The notes under the pieces: model-generated
Database searches by the model: none
Told to the model about the DNA's origin: nothing
Seen by the model: the letters and a program-made list of their open reading frames with translations, nothing else
Assembly: GCF_003217255.1 (NCBI RefSeq)
Contig: NZ_QJTE01000002.1
Coordinates: forward strand, 496,001-560,000
Direction of reading: 5' to 3'
Origin: Pseudoroseicyclus aestuarii
GTDB taxonomy: Bacteria; Pseudomonadota; Alphaproteobacteria; Rhodobacterales; Rhodobacteraceae
DNA length: 64,000 nt
In this document: positions 55,431 to 63,638 of the stretch, one piece after another
Numbering within the stretch: the stretch's first letter is position 1
Layout: every line of letters starts with the position of its first letter
Made by a program: the position numbers and the translations under genes

Positions 55431-56507
55431 TTATTCGGTCACTTCCGTGTCGGTGACGGCGCCGGCATCCATGCTGCCGTCAACGGCGGCTGCTTCGGGC
55501 TCGTACCGGGGCAGGTTCTTCAGCTCGTCCTCGGTGGCACCGATGTAGACGCGGATGTCGGACCGGTCTTCGTCGGTGAGGATCTGCAGGTCGTCGAAGC
55601 TGACCGCGACCGGCTTTTCGCCGATGCCGAGGAAGCCGCCGACGTCGATCACCGCCTCGTCGATGCTGGAGTTATCGGCGGACATCACCAGATCGCCGAT
55701 GTCGCCGACGTTCTCGTCGTCGAGGCCATAGACCGTGGCGCCGGTCAGCTCGTCGACGCTGAGCTCGCTGGCGTCGGTCAGGGCATAGCCCTCACGCTCG
55801 ACCATCATGTCGGAGCCAGTCTGCGCTTCGGTGCCGTCGGCCATGGCGGTATCCTCGGCCATGCCGGTGTCACCGACCGCGGTCGTGTCTTCGGCCATGA
55901 CATCCGCACCTTCCTCGGAGGTGGCGACGGCGTCATCGCTGGCGGCCATCGTGGTGTCTTCGCCGGTCAGGACGGCGTCCTGGCCATTATCGGCGCCGGC
56001 CATTGCGGTGTCGGTGGCCATGGCCCCTTCGCCGCCGGTGGTCGTGTCGGTCGCCATGGTGCCGTCCTCGGCCATGGGATCGGCCGGATCGGTGAAGGCG
56101 GGCGCCGCTTCAAGCGCCTCGGCGGTGGTGTTCACCACCATGTAGCGGACGCCGCTCTCGTCTTCGTAGGTCTGGATCTCGTCCATGGAGACGGCAACGC
56201 GCTTTTCGCCGATGCCGAGGAAGCCGCCGACGCCGACGATCACGGCACCCACTTCACCCTCGGGCGTCAGGACGATGTCGTTGATCTCGCCGATGTCGTC
56301 CCAGTCCTGCTGAGCGGCGTCGATCATGCCGTCGGTCTCGGCAACGGATTGGGCAGCATAGACGTCCATGCCCATCAGGTCGCTGGCGAAGAAGTCTTCG
56401 GCAGTGATCTCGACGTCGCCCAGGCCGTTGGTCGTGGCGGCGTCCTGTGCATAAGCAGTGGTGCCGAGGGCGAGGGCGGTTGCGGCGGTAGCGAGAAGGA
56501 TTTTCAT
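55431..56507 (-). CDS. Secreted tandem PRC-barrel domain protein
   Basis: A 358-residue exported protein. The signal peptide is MKILLATAATALALGTTAYAQ. Two PRC-barrel domains lie at about 38-130 and 240-335. Each contains VGGFLGIGEK followed by VAVS. They are joined by a 110-residue low-complexity linker rich in Met, Ala, Thr, Asp and Glu with repeated MA(T/E)DT units. The repeated segment includes a 32-base exact DNA repeat (55613-55644 and 56201-56232), implying a recent duplication or gene conversion. PRC barrels bind proteins or RNA; in the periplasm its role is unknown. AAAGGA precedes the ATG. Confidence 0.85.
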   Translation of the reverse strand: MKILLATAATALALGTTAYAQDAATTNGLGDVEITAEDFFASDLMGMDVYAAQSVAETDGMIDAAQQDWDDIGEINDIVLTPEGEVGAVIVGVGGFLGIGEKRVAVSMDEIQTYEDESGVRYMVVNTTAEALEAAPAFTDPADPMAEDGTMATDTTTGGEGAMATDTAMAGADNGQDAVLTGEDTTMAASDDAVATSEEGADVMAEDTTAVGDTGMAEDTAMADGTEAQTGSDMMVEREGYALTDASELSVDELTGATVYGLDDENVGDIGDLVMSADNSSIDEAVIDVGGFLGIGEKPVAVSFDDLQILTDEDRSDIRVYIGATEDELKNLPRYEPEAAAVDGSMDAGAVTDTEVTE

Positions 56508-56638
56508 CTTGTGTCCTTTCGACTGATGTCCGGGTCAGACGTCGCCGACTGGCAACGTCCCCGGGTTGAAAGGACAACGCGCAAAGGCGCTTTCGGGTTC
56601 GCGATCACGCAAGCGTGACAGCGCCCCCGGCAGCGGCG

Positions 56639-56965
56639 TCAGGCCTGCGGGTCGGTGTTCGGAAGCGCCTCCTTGAGTTCCTCGAAGGCGACGCCGGCGG
56701 CGATCATGCAGGTCTGCCCGCCGGGCCGGGTCATGGTGATCGTCCATGTCCCGGTCTCGTCGGCGGCGAAGATCTCGATCACCGCATTGTCCTGCGCCAA
56801 AGCGACGGCGTGGCGGCTTTCGCCGTAGCGTTCGGCAAGGCGTGAGGTCATCTCCTGATGGTCGGAGCAGCGGCCTTGCCGCGCCGTCTCGGCGGTGGCG
56901 GGCGGCGCCGCGGCCAGGCAGGCGGCGACGAAGAGGGCGGTGCAGCAGGCTTGGCGTGACATCAT
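56639..56965 (-). CDS. Small secreted protein of unknown function
   Basis: A 108-residue protein. The signal peptide MMSRQACCTALFVAACLAAAPPATAE probably is cleaved after TAE or ATA. The mature part has two cysteines (GRCSDHQE and QTCMIAAG) and a repeated beta pattern with a WTITMTRPGGQTC segment near 80-92. A GGGGAT ribosome site lies upstream. No known domain recognised; the short length and clean signal peptide support a real gene. It is divergent from nnrU with about 200 bases between. Confidence 0.65.
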   Translation of the reverse strand: MMSRQACCTALFVAACLAAAPPATAETARQGRCSDHQEMTSRLAERYGESRHAVALAQDNAVIEIFAADETGTWTITMTRPGGQTCMIAAGVAFEELKEALPNTDPQA

Positions 56966-57168
56966 GACGGGATCCCCGTGCTGAAGGCGCGGCTGGCGGC
57001 GCCGCAGAATGGGCGGACCTCTTGCCGTCTTCCCCTGCGGCCCGCGCCGACCCTTGTGCCACGGGCCCGGCAAAGACCGGGTTAAGGCGGCGCGCGTTGC
57101 GCGAGGCTTGCAATGCGCGGCGGGCCCGTCATGCTGACCTCGACCCGAAAGCGGCGCGAGGAGGCATC

Positions 57169-57717
57169 ATGCCCGGTCTTGTCCTGGGGCTCCTGCTCTG
57201 GAGCCTGCCGCATATGTTCAAGCGCCTCGCCCCCAACGCGCGCGCCAAGCTGGGCGAGCCGGGCAAGGGGCTGGTGTCGCTTTGCCTGGTGCTGGGCATC
57301 GTCTGCATGACCCTCGGCTACAAGAGCTGGGCCTCACCGCAGCTGTGGTATCCGGCGCCATGGCTGACGGGGGTGAACAACCTGCTGGTGCTGGTGGCCG
57401 TCTACCTCTTTGCCTGTTCCGGCATGAAGACCCTGGTGGCGCGGCGCTGGCGGCATCCGCAGCTGACGGCGGTGATCCTCTGGGCCGTGGCGCACCTGCT
57501 GGTGAACGGGGATCTCGCCTCGGTCGTGCTGTTCGGCGGGCTGCTGCTCTGGGCGCTGGCCGAGATCGCCCTGATCGAGGCTGGCGGCCCGCGCGAGGCG
57601 GTGCCGCCGCCCGCCGGCCCCCGCAAGGAGATGATGGCGCTCCTGGGGGCTGTCGTGGTCTATGGCCTTATCGGTCTGGTCCACGGTTGGGTCGGGCCCT
57701 GGCCCTTCGGAGGATGA
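57169..57717 (+). CDS. NnrU family protein
   Basis: A 182-residue membrane protein with about six helices. Features: LLLWSLPHMFKRLAPNARAKLGEPGKGLVSLCLVLG, YPAPWLTGVNNLLVLVAVYLFACSGMKT and RHPQLTAVILWAVAHLLVNGDLASVVLFGGLLLWALAEI. NnrU and its relatives occur with nitrite/nitric oxide reductase genes in denitrifiers but also alone; NnrU is related to heme-dependent isomerase Z-ISO of plants. The ATG at 57169 has GAGGAGG upstream. The tiny DUF1737 gene follows by one base. Confidence 0.88.
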   Translation: MPGLVLGLLLWSLPHMFKRLAPNARAKLGEPGKGLVSLCLVLGIVCMTLGYKSWASPQLWYPAPWLTGVNNLLVLVAVYLFACSGMKTLVARRWRHPQLTAVILWAVAHLLVNGDLASVVLFGGLLLWALAEIALIEAGGPREAVPPPAGPRKEMMALLGAVVVYGLIGLVHGWVGPWPFGG

Positions 57718-57718
57718 G

Positions 57719-57922
57719 ATGAAGGCATACCGATTCCTGAGCGGCGACGACACGAGCGCCTTCTGCCACAAGGTGACCGAGGCGCTGAGCAAGGGCTGGG
57801 TGCTGCACGGCGACCCGACCTACGCCTTCGATGCGGCCAATGGCGTGATGCGCTGCGGACAGGCCGTCACCAAGGAGGTCGAGGGGCCCTACGATCCCGA
57901 GGTACGGCTGGGCCAGCTGTAA
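57719..57922 (+). CDS. DUF1737 domain protein
   Basis: A 67-residue protein, MKAYRFLSGDDTSAFCHKVTEALSKGWVLHGDPTYAFDA, matching the small DUF1737 family of unknown function. AGGATGAG, the end of nnrU, contains its ribosome site. A stretch with palindromic operator-like sites starts four bases after its stop, ahead of the sdh operon. Confidence 0.82.
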   Translation: MKAYRFLSGDDTSAFCHKVTEALSKGWVLHGDPTYAFDAANGVMRCGQAVTKEVEGPYDPEVRLGQL

Positions 57923-57925
57923 AGC

Positions 57926-57956
57926 TGTGATCACACCGATCCGGCGCGTGATCACA
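57926..57956. promoter_or_regulatory. Double TGATCA palindrome upstream of sdhCDAB
   Basis: TGTGATCACA at 57926-57935 and CGTGATCACA at 57947-57956 have dyad centres 21 bases apart, two helical turns, so a protein could bind both on one face. A third perfect TGTGATCACA lies inside sdhC at 58301-58310. TATAGT at 57973-57978 may be the -10 box. A GntR-type or other dimeric repressor is a reasonable guess; none is identified. Confidence 0.6.
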
Positions 57957-58106
57957 TTCGCCAGTTCATCCGTATAGTGATGGCGTTTTCGCCCCTTCGC
58001 CCTTGCCCCGGCAGGGCTGAGGCGCGACAGTCGCGACCAACCGGGCCAGCCAGGGCGCCCGCGCCGCAGCAGGCGCCGCGCCCGCCCGCCGCAGGAGGAG
58101 CCGATC

Positions 58107-58496
58107 ATGGCCGACATTCCCCGGGGCAACCGTCCCCTGTCGCCCTACATGCTGGGGCCATACTACCGGATCCAGCTTACATCGCTGACCTCGATCCTGA
58201 CGCGGATCACCGGGAACGCGCTGATCGTCACCACCGCGCTCATCGCATGGTGGTTCGCGGCGCTCGTCTCGGGGCCCGAGGCCTACGCCACCGCGAACGG
58301 TGTGATCACAAGCTGGTTCGGCGATCTGGTGATGACCCTCTCGCTGCTGGGGCTGTGGTACCACACGCTCGCCGGCATCCGGCACCTGATCTGGGACAAC
58401 CTCGCCATGCTCGAGGTGCCCAAGGCCGAGATGCTGGGCTGGGCCTGCCTGGGCGGCTCGGTGGTGCTGACCCTTCTGACGATCATCATCCTCTGA
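58107..58496 (+). CDS. sdhC: Succinate dehydrogenase cytochrome b556 subunit
   Basis: A 129-residue membrane anchor of complex II. Signatures are [31 protein letters not shown] and the heme-ligand histidine in [18 protein letters not shown]. Three helices. AGGAGGAG precedes the ATG. First gene of sdhCDA-lipoprotein-B. Carries an internal TGTGATCACA that could be an operator. Confidence 0.95.
   Translation: MADIPRGNRPLSPYMLGPYYRIQLTSLTSILTRITGNALIVTTALIAWWFAALVSGPEAYATANGVITSWFGDLVMTLSLLGLWYHTLAGIRHLIWDNLAMLEVPKAEMLGWACLGGSVVLTLLTIIIL
58301..58310. promoter_or_regulatory. Intragenic TGTGATCACA within sdhC
   Basis: A perfect 10-base palindrome identical to the upstream site at 57926, inside codons for Gly-Val-Ile-Thr. 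It may be a downstream operator that cooperates with the promoter pair, or a coincidence of coding sequence. Confidence 0.4.
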
Positions 58497-58504
58497 GGCT
58501 GGCC

Positions 58505-58918
58505 ATGCATTTCATCACCGACCGCAAGCGCGCCACCGGCCTCGGGGCCTCGGGCTCCGGCACGACCCGGCACTGGCGCCTGACCGTCACCTCCGTCGCG
58601 CTGGTCGCGCTGGTGGTCTTCTTCGTCTTCAGCTTCGGCTTCGCGCTGGGCATGCCCTACGAGGAGGCCGCGGCCTTCTACGGCCGGCCCTTCCCGGCGA
58701 TCGTCGCGCTGCTGACCTTCGTCGTGGGCATGTATCACTTCCGCCTCGGCAGCCAGGTGATGATCGAAGACTATGCCGGCGGCGCCACGCGTCACTGGCT
58801 GGTGATCGGCGCGATCTGCCTGGCCTACCTGCTGCTCGCCATCGGCGCGTTCTCGGTGATCGCGCTGGCCGTCCGGCCGCTGATCGTGCCCGCCGCGCCC
58901 CTCGTCCTTCCTGCCTGA
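58505..58918 (+). CDS. sdhD: Succinate dehydrogenase hydrophobic membrane anchor subunit
   Basis: A 137-residue anchor. [24 protein letters not shown] is followed by three helices, with the histidine in [21 protein letters not shown] that lies near heme and the Asp-Tyr pair of the quinone site. It starts eight bases after the sdhC stop and ends eight bases before sdhA. Confidence 0.93.
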   Translation: MHFITDRKRATGLGASGSGTTRHWRLTVTSVALVALVVFFVFSFGFALGMPYEEAAAFYGRPFPAIVALLTFVVGMYHFRLGSQVMIEDYAGGATRHWLVIGAICLAYLLLAIGAFSVIALAVRPLIVPAAPLVLPA

Positions 58919-58926
58919 GGTTCCCC

Positions 58927-60732
58927 ATGGCCGCCTATGAATACGAGACCCATTCCTTCGACGTCGTCGTGGTCGGTGCCGGCGGTGCCGGGCTGCGCGC
59001 GACGCTTGGCATGGCCGAGCAGGGGCTGCGCACGGCCTGTGTGACCAAGGTCTTCCCGACCCGCTCCCATACCGTCGCGGCGCAGGGCGGCATCGCCGCC
59101 TCGCTGTCGAACATGGGGCCGGACCACTGGCAGTGGCACCTTTACGACACGGTGAAGGGATCCGACTGGCTGGGCGATACCGACGCGATGGAATACCTCG
59201 CGCGCGAGGCGCCCAAGGCAGTCTACGAGCTGGAGCATTACGGCGTTCCCTTCAGCCGCACCGAGGAGGGCAAGATCTACCAGCGGCCCTTCGGCGGCCA
59301 TACGACGGAGTTCGGCGAAGGCGCCCCGGTGCAGCGCACCTGCGCCGCCGCCGACCGGACCGGCCACGCCATCCTGCACACGCTCTACGGCCAAAGCCTG
59401 AAGCAGAAGGCCGAGTTCTACATCGAGTATTTCGCCATCGACCTGCTGATGAGCGAGGATGGCCAATGCCAGGGCGTCCTCGCCTGGAAGCTGGACGACG
59501 GCACCCTGCACGTCTTCTCCGCCAAGATGGTCGTTCTGGCGACGGGCGGCTACGGCCGCGCCTACTTCAGCGCCACCTCGGCCCATACCTGCACCGGTGA
59601 CGGCGGCGGCATGGTCGCCCGCGCCGGCCTTCCGCTGCAGGACATGGAGTTCGTGCAGTTCCACCCCACCGGCATCTACGGCGCCGGCTGCCTGATCACC
59701 GAGGGCGCCCGCGGCGAGGGCGGCTACCTGACGAACAAGGACGGGGAGCGCTTCATGGAGCGCTATGCCCCGACCTACAAGGATCTCGCCAGCCGCGACG
59801 TCGTCAGCCGCTGCATGACGATGGAAATTCGCGAGGGGCGCGGCGTCGGCGAGAACGGCGACCACATCCACCTGAACCTGTCGCACCTGCCGCCCGAGAC
59901 GCTGCACGAGCGTCTGCCCGGCATCAGCGAATCGGCCCGCATTTTTGCCGGCGTCGATGTCACGAAAGAGCCGATCCCCGTGTTGCCGACCGTGCACTAC
60001 AACATGGGCGGCATCCCGACGAACTACTGGGGCGAGGTTCTGAACCCGACCGCAGAGGATCCCGATGCCGTGGCGCCGGGCCTGATGGCCGTGGGCGAGG
60101 CCGGCTGCGCCTCGGTCCACGGGGCGAACCGCCTCGGCTCGAACAGCCTGATCGACCTCGTGGTCTTCGGCCGCGCCGCCGCGATCCGCGCCGGCAAGGT
60201 CGTCGATCCCGCGACCCCGGTGCCGGATGTGCCCAAGGCCTCGCTCCAGAAGGCGCTGGACCGCTTCGACCACTTCCGTCACGCCAGCGGCGGCACACCG
60301 ACCGCCGCCCTGCGCGACGAGATGCAGCGCACCATGCAGCAGGACGCCGCCGTCTTCCGCACCGACAAGACGCTGGCCGAAGGCCTCGAGAAGATGACCG
60401 CCATCGCCGGCAAGGTGGGCGATCTGAAGGTCACCGACCGCTCGATGGTCTGGAACAGCGACCTGATGGAGACGCTGGAGCTGACCAACCTGATGCCCAA
60501 CGCGCTGGCGACCATCGCCGGGGCCGAGGCGCGCAAGGAAAGCCGCGGCGCCCATGCGCATGAGGATCACCCGGAGCGTGACGACGCCGAATGGCGCAAG
60601 CACTCGCTCGCGCATGTCGACGGCGACAAGGTGACGCTGGACTACCGTCCCGTGCACCTCGATCCGCTGACGCAGGAGGCCGAGGGCGGCATCCCGCTGG
60701 CGCGGATCGCGCCGAAGAAGCGGGTCTACTGA
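58927..60732 (+). CDS. sdhA: Succinate dehydrogenase flavoprotein subunit
   Basis: A 601-residue FAD protein that oxidises succinate to fumarate. It shows [19 protein letters not shown], the covalent-FAD region [43 protein letters not shown] and [12 protein letters not shown], all in order. The TGA overlaps the start of a small lipoprotein gene by one base, so sdhB lies one gene further on. Confidence 0.98.
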   Translation: MAAYEYETHSFDVVVVGAGGAGLRATLGMAEQGLRTACVTKVFPTRSHTVAAQGGIAASLSNMGPDHWQWHLYDTVKGSDWLGDTDAMEYLAREAPKAVYELEHYGVPFSRTEEGKIYQRPFGGHTTEFGEGAPVQRTCAAADRTGHAILHTLYGQSLKQKAEFYIEYFAIDLLMSEDGQCQGVLAWKLDDGTLHVFSAKMVVLATGGYGRAYFSATSAHTCTGDGGGMVARAGLPLQDMEFVQFHPTGIYGAGCLITEGARGEGGYLTNKDGERFMERYAPTYKDLASRDVVSRCMTMEIREGRGVGENGDHIHLNLSHLPPETLHERLPGISESARIFAGVDVTKEPIPVLPTVHYNMGGIPTNYWGEVLNPTAEDPDAVAPGLMAVGEAGCASVHGANRLGSNSLIDLVVFGRAAAIRAGKVVDPATPVPDVPKASLQKALDRFDHFRHASGGTPTAALRDEMQRTMQQDAAVFRTDKTLAEGLEKMTAIAGKVGDLKVTDRSMVWNSDLMETLELTNLMPNALATIAGAEARKESRGAHAHEDHPERDDAEWRKHSLAHVDGDKVTLDYRPVHLDPLTQEAEGGIPLARIAPKKRVY

Positions 60733-61028
60733 TGCGCGGCCCTGCCATCGGCGCCGTCCTCGCGGGCTGCCTTCTGGCGGGCTGCGCGCGGGCGCCGATG
60801 GATCCGATCTCGGCCGCGGACTACTGCGAGCAGCGCGCCCGCGCGGCGCAGGCCCCGACCGGCAGCGTCGCCGTCGGCGCCAGCAGCGGCGGCCGCGTCC
60901 GCAGCGGCGTCTCCATCGGCGTCAGCGCCGATCTTCTGAGCGGGCGCGACCCGACCACCGTCTACAATTCCTGCGTCTTCGAGCGCACCGGCCGGGCGCC
61001 GATCCGGCCCCCCAGCCTGCGCCCGTGA
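60732..61028 (+). CDS. Small lipoprotein encoded inside the sdh operon
   Basis: A 98-residue predicted lipoprotein. [20 protein letters not shown] has a lipobox LLAGC with lipidated Cys18. The mature protein has a Gly/Ser/Val-rich stretch ([22 protein letters not shown]) and two further cysteines (YCEQ, NSCVF). It is placed between sdhA and sdhB, overlapping the sdhA stop (TGATG) and 16 bases before sdhB. This placement occurs in related bacteria. Function unknown. Confidence 0.78.
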   Translation: MRGPAIGAVLAGCLLAGCARAPMDPISAADYCEQRARAAQAPTGSVAVGASSGGRVRSGVSIGVSADLLSGRDPTTVYNSCVFERTGRAPIRPPSLRP

Positions 61029-61044
61029 GGAAAGGAGCCGATCC

Positions 61045-61824
61045 ATGGTTCAACTGAGACTTCCGAAGAACAGCCGCATCACCACCGGCAAGACATGGCC
61101 GCAGCCCGAGGGCGCGAGCCGGATTCGCAAGCTGCGGATCTACCGCTGGAGCCCCGAAGAGGGCGGCAACCCGCGGATGGACACCTACTTCATCGACCAG
61201 GACAAATGCGGGCCGATGGTCCTGGACGCGCTGATCAAGATCAAGAACGAGATCGATCCGACGCTGACCTTCCGCCGGTCCTGCCGCGAAGGGATCTGCG
61301 GGTCCTGCGCGATGAACATCGACGGGGTGAACACGCTGGCCTGCACCTGGGGTCTCGACCAGGTGAAGGGCGACGTGACGATCTACCCGCTGCCGCACAT
61401 GCCCGTGGTCAAGGACCTGATCCCGGACCTGACGCACTTCTACGCCCAGCATGCCAGCATCAAGCCCTGGCTCGAGACCTCATCGAACACGCCGGCGAAG
61501 GAATGGCGCCAGTCCATCGAGGACCGGCGCAAGCTGGACGGGCTGTATGAATGCATCATGTGCGCCAGCTGCTCCACCGCCTGCCCGAGCTACTGGTGGA
61601 ACGCCGACCGTTTCCTCGGGCCGGCCGCCCTGCTGCATGCCTGGCGCTGGATCGTCGACAGCCGGGACGAGGCGACGGGCGAGCGGCTGGACGACCTTGA
61701 GGATCCCTTCAAGCTGTATCGCTGCCATACGATCATGAATTGCGCCAAGACCTGCCCCAAGGGTCTGAACCCCTCGAAGGCGATCGCGCAGATCAAGCAC
61801 AAGATGGTCGAGCGGCAGATGTAA
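61045..61824 (+). CDS. sdhB: Succinate dehydrogenase iron-sulfur subunit
   Basis: A 259-residue protein carrying three Fe-S clusters. The [2Fe-2S] site is [16 protein letters not shown] with a later ACTW cysteine. The [4Fe-4S] and [3Fe-4S] ligands are in [18 protein letters not shown] and [22 protein letters not shown] precedes the ATG. Ends the operon; dispersed element copy 6 follows. Confidence 0.98.
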   Translation: MVQLRLPKNSRITTGKTWPQPEGASRIRKLRIYRWSPEEGGNPRMDTYFIDQDKCGPMVLDALIKIKNEIDPTLTFRRSCREGICGSCAMNIDGVNTLACTWGLDQVKGDVTIYPLPHMPVVKDLIPDLTHFYAQHASIKPWLETSSNTPAKEWRQSIEDRRKLDGLYECIMCASCSTACPSYWWNADRFLGPAALLHAWRWIVDSRDEATGERLDDLEDPFKLYRCHTIMNCAKTCPKGLNPSKAIAQIKHKMVERQM

Positions 61825-61830
61825 GGGCCG

Positions 61831-61907
61831 GCGGGGGAGGGGGGCTGCCGCCCCCCGGCGCGCTGCGCGCGCCTCCCCCCGCGAGTATTTGAAGAAACAT
61901 GAAGGGG
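61831..61907 (+). repeat. Dispersed intergenic element, copy 6 (three-way hairpin)
   Basis: An outer stem GCGGGGGAGG (61831-61840) pairs with CCTCCCCCCGC (one bulged C), enclosing GGGG-CTGCCG-CCCC and GGCGCG-CTGCG-CGCGCC hairpins. The tail is CCCCGCGAGTATTTGAAGAA then ACATGAAGGGG. It copies the plan of element 1 with the tail subtype of element 5. Between convergent sdhB and deoD. Confidence 0.8.
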
Positions 61908-61914
61908 CGCGCCC

Positions 61915-62619
61915 TCAGACGAAGGCGGCCTTCAGCGCGACCTCGACCATGGCCTCGAAGCTGCGTTCCCGATCCTCGGCGGGGAGGGCAGCGCCGGTGA
62001 CGAGATGGTCGCTGACCGTCAGCACCGCCAGCGCCCGGGCGCCGTGGCGCGCGGCGAGGGTATAGAGCTCTGCCGCCTCCATCTCGACCCCGAGGATGCC
62101 GTGACGCATCAGCTGCTCGGTCAGGTCGCGGCGTTCGTCGTAGAAGGTGTCGGTGGAGTAGATGCCGCCGACGTGGACGGCCCCCGGCATCTGCTGCGCC
62201 GCCTGCCATGCTGCCTGCAGCAGGCCGAAATCGGCGCTGGGGGCGAAGTTGATCTCTCGCATGATGGCGCTGGAGGGGGTCGCGATGCTGGTTGCCGTCA
62301 TCGCCAGGATCAGGTCGCGCAGGCCCACCTTCTCCTGCATGCCGCCGCAGGAGCCGATGCGGATGATCGTCTTCGCGCCGTAGTCCCGGATCAGCTCGTT
62401 CACGTAGATCGAGAGCGAGGCCATGCCCATGCCGCTGCCCTGGATCGTGACGCGCTGCCCCTGCCAGGTGCCGGTGTAGCCCGACATCCCGCGGGTGCGA
62501 TTGACGAGGATCGGATCGGTCAGGAAGCGCTTGGCGGCCCATTCCGCGCGCAACGGATCGCCTGGCAGCAGCACCGTTTCGGCGATCTGACCGGGTTCGG
62601 CTGAAATGTGAACGGTCAT
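61915..62619 (-). CDS. deoD: Purine-nucleoside phosphorylase, DeoD type
   Basis: A 234-residue hexameric phosphorylase of purine salvage. Motifs: [62 protein letters not shown] and the catalytic Asp in [10 protein letters not shown]. The start at 62619 ([10 protein letters not shown]) has the family length; a longer frame upstream is not conserved. Cytoplasmic. Divergent from the DUF4329 gene. Confidence 0.95.
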   Translation of the reverse strand: MTVHISAEPGQIAETVLLPGDPLRAEWAAKRFLTDPILVNRTRGMSGYTGTWQGQRVTIQGSGMGMASLSIYVNELIRDYGAKTIIRIGSCGGMQEKVGLRDLILAMTATSIATPSSAIMREINFAPSADFGLLQAAWQAAQQMPGAVHVGGIYSTDTFYDERRDLTEQLMRHGILGVEMEAAELYTLAARHGARALAVLTVSDHLVTGAALPAEDRERSFEAMVEVALKAAFV

Positions 62620-62681
62620 GCCTGTCGCCTTGCGCCTGGTTTCCTGTTTATCTTTGCTAGCAAGCTGCTGCAGGAGGTCCA

Positions 62682-63200
62682 ATGCGCAAGGCCATGTTTT
62701 TCGCCCTTCTGATCACGATGCCGCAGGCCGCGGCGGCGCAGACACAGACGGAGATCGACTTCGTCAAGGACATGTTTCGCCCGATGCAGCAGGACAGTTT
62801 CGCCAAGCGGCGCGAGTATTGCGGTGTGATCGGCTACGATGAAACCGGGGAGCTCGTGGCGACCGAGGCGGCGCCGGGGACGATCGATTCCTGCGACTTG
62901 ACCTTTCCCGAGGATATCGCGGTCATCGCGAGCTATCACACGCATGGCTCTTTCGAGATCCCGTATTACAACGAGATGCCGAGCGAGATCGACATGCTCT
63001 CGGATCAGGCGATGCGGGTGAACGGCTGGATCGCGACGCCGGGCGGACGTCTATGGTATATCGACAGCCGCGCGATGATCGCGCGGCAGATTTGCGGTGT
63101 GGGCTGCCTGCCGATCGCCCCCGGCTTCTACAAGGCGCAGGCCGGGGACGTGGCCGAGGAATACAGCTACGACGAGCTGGTCGATCGATTGGGCCGCTGA
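62682..63200 (+). CDS. Secreted DUF4329 / JAMM-like protein
   Basis: A 172-residue exported protein with signal peptide [20 protein letters not shown]. The core [38 protein letters not shown] resembles a JAB/JAMM metal site: a His-Thr-His followed by Ser and Asp after about a dozen residues. This matches DUF4329, often found as a toxin or processing domain. Four cysteines may form disulfides. AGGAGG precedes the ATG. No immunity or secretion partner is adjacent. Metalloprotease activity is possible but unproven. Confidence 0.75.
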   Translation: MRKAMFFALLITMPQAAAAQTQTEIDFVKDMFRPMQQDSFAKRREYCGVIGYDETGELVATEAAPGTIDSCDLTFPEDIAVIASYHTHGSFEIPYYNEMPSEIDMLSDQAMRVNGWIATPGGRLWYIDSRAMIARQICGVGCLPIAPGFYKAQAGDVAEEYSYDELVDRLGR

Positions 63201-63203
63201 GGC

Positions 63204-63527
63204 CTAGATCGCGAAATCCGAAATCGGACGGCCGGCGGATTCGGCCTCGACGATCCAGCGCGGTTTGCGGCCACGACCGGACCAGGTCTGATCGGGATCT
63301 TCGGGATTGCGGTACTTCGGCGGCGTCTTGCTGCCGGTTTTCTTGCGCGTCGCGCTCGTGCCGCCGGCGAGATCGGAAACGCTGTAACCGTATTCGGCCG
63401 CCGCTTTTTCCATCGCGGCAATCGCCCGTTTCCGGTCGCGATCAGCGGCGGTGGAAAGCGCCTTGTCGACGTCACGGCGCAGGGTCTCAAGCTCCTGGCG
63501 GGACAGTGCGTCCAGATCGATTTGCAT
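63204..63527 (-). CDS. H-NS family nucleoid-associated protein
   Basis: A 107-residue DNA-binding protein. The N-terminal half is a coiled-coil dimerisation helix (IDLDALSRQELETLRRDVDKAL). The C-terminal domain has the H-NS DNA-binding core PKYRNPEDPDQTWSGRGRKPRWI. It silences AT-rich or foreign DNA in related bacteria. I chose ATG 63527, preceded by GGGTGAAG; a GTG at 63536 adds three residues. Its stop lies three bases from that of the convergent DUF4329 gene. Confidence 0.9.
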   Translation of the reverse strand: MQIDLDALSRQELETLRRDVDKALSTAADRDRKRAIAAMEKAAAEYGYSVSDLAGGTSATRKKTGSKTPPKYRNPEDPDQTWSGRGRKPRWIVEAESAGRPISDFAI

Positions 63528-63638
63528 GATCTTCACCCGTTTCTTCTATCTGCATTACGAATTGAAACGGCTATTGCAGAACAAAGTTCGCCGGGCAAGC
63601 GAAAACGGAATGGCATTGGGGCCGGGCCGGAGGCCGCC

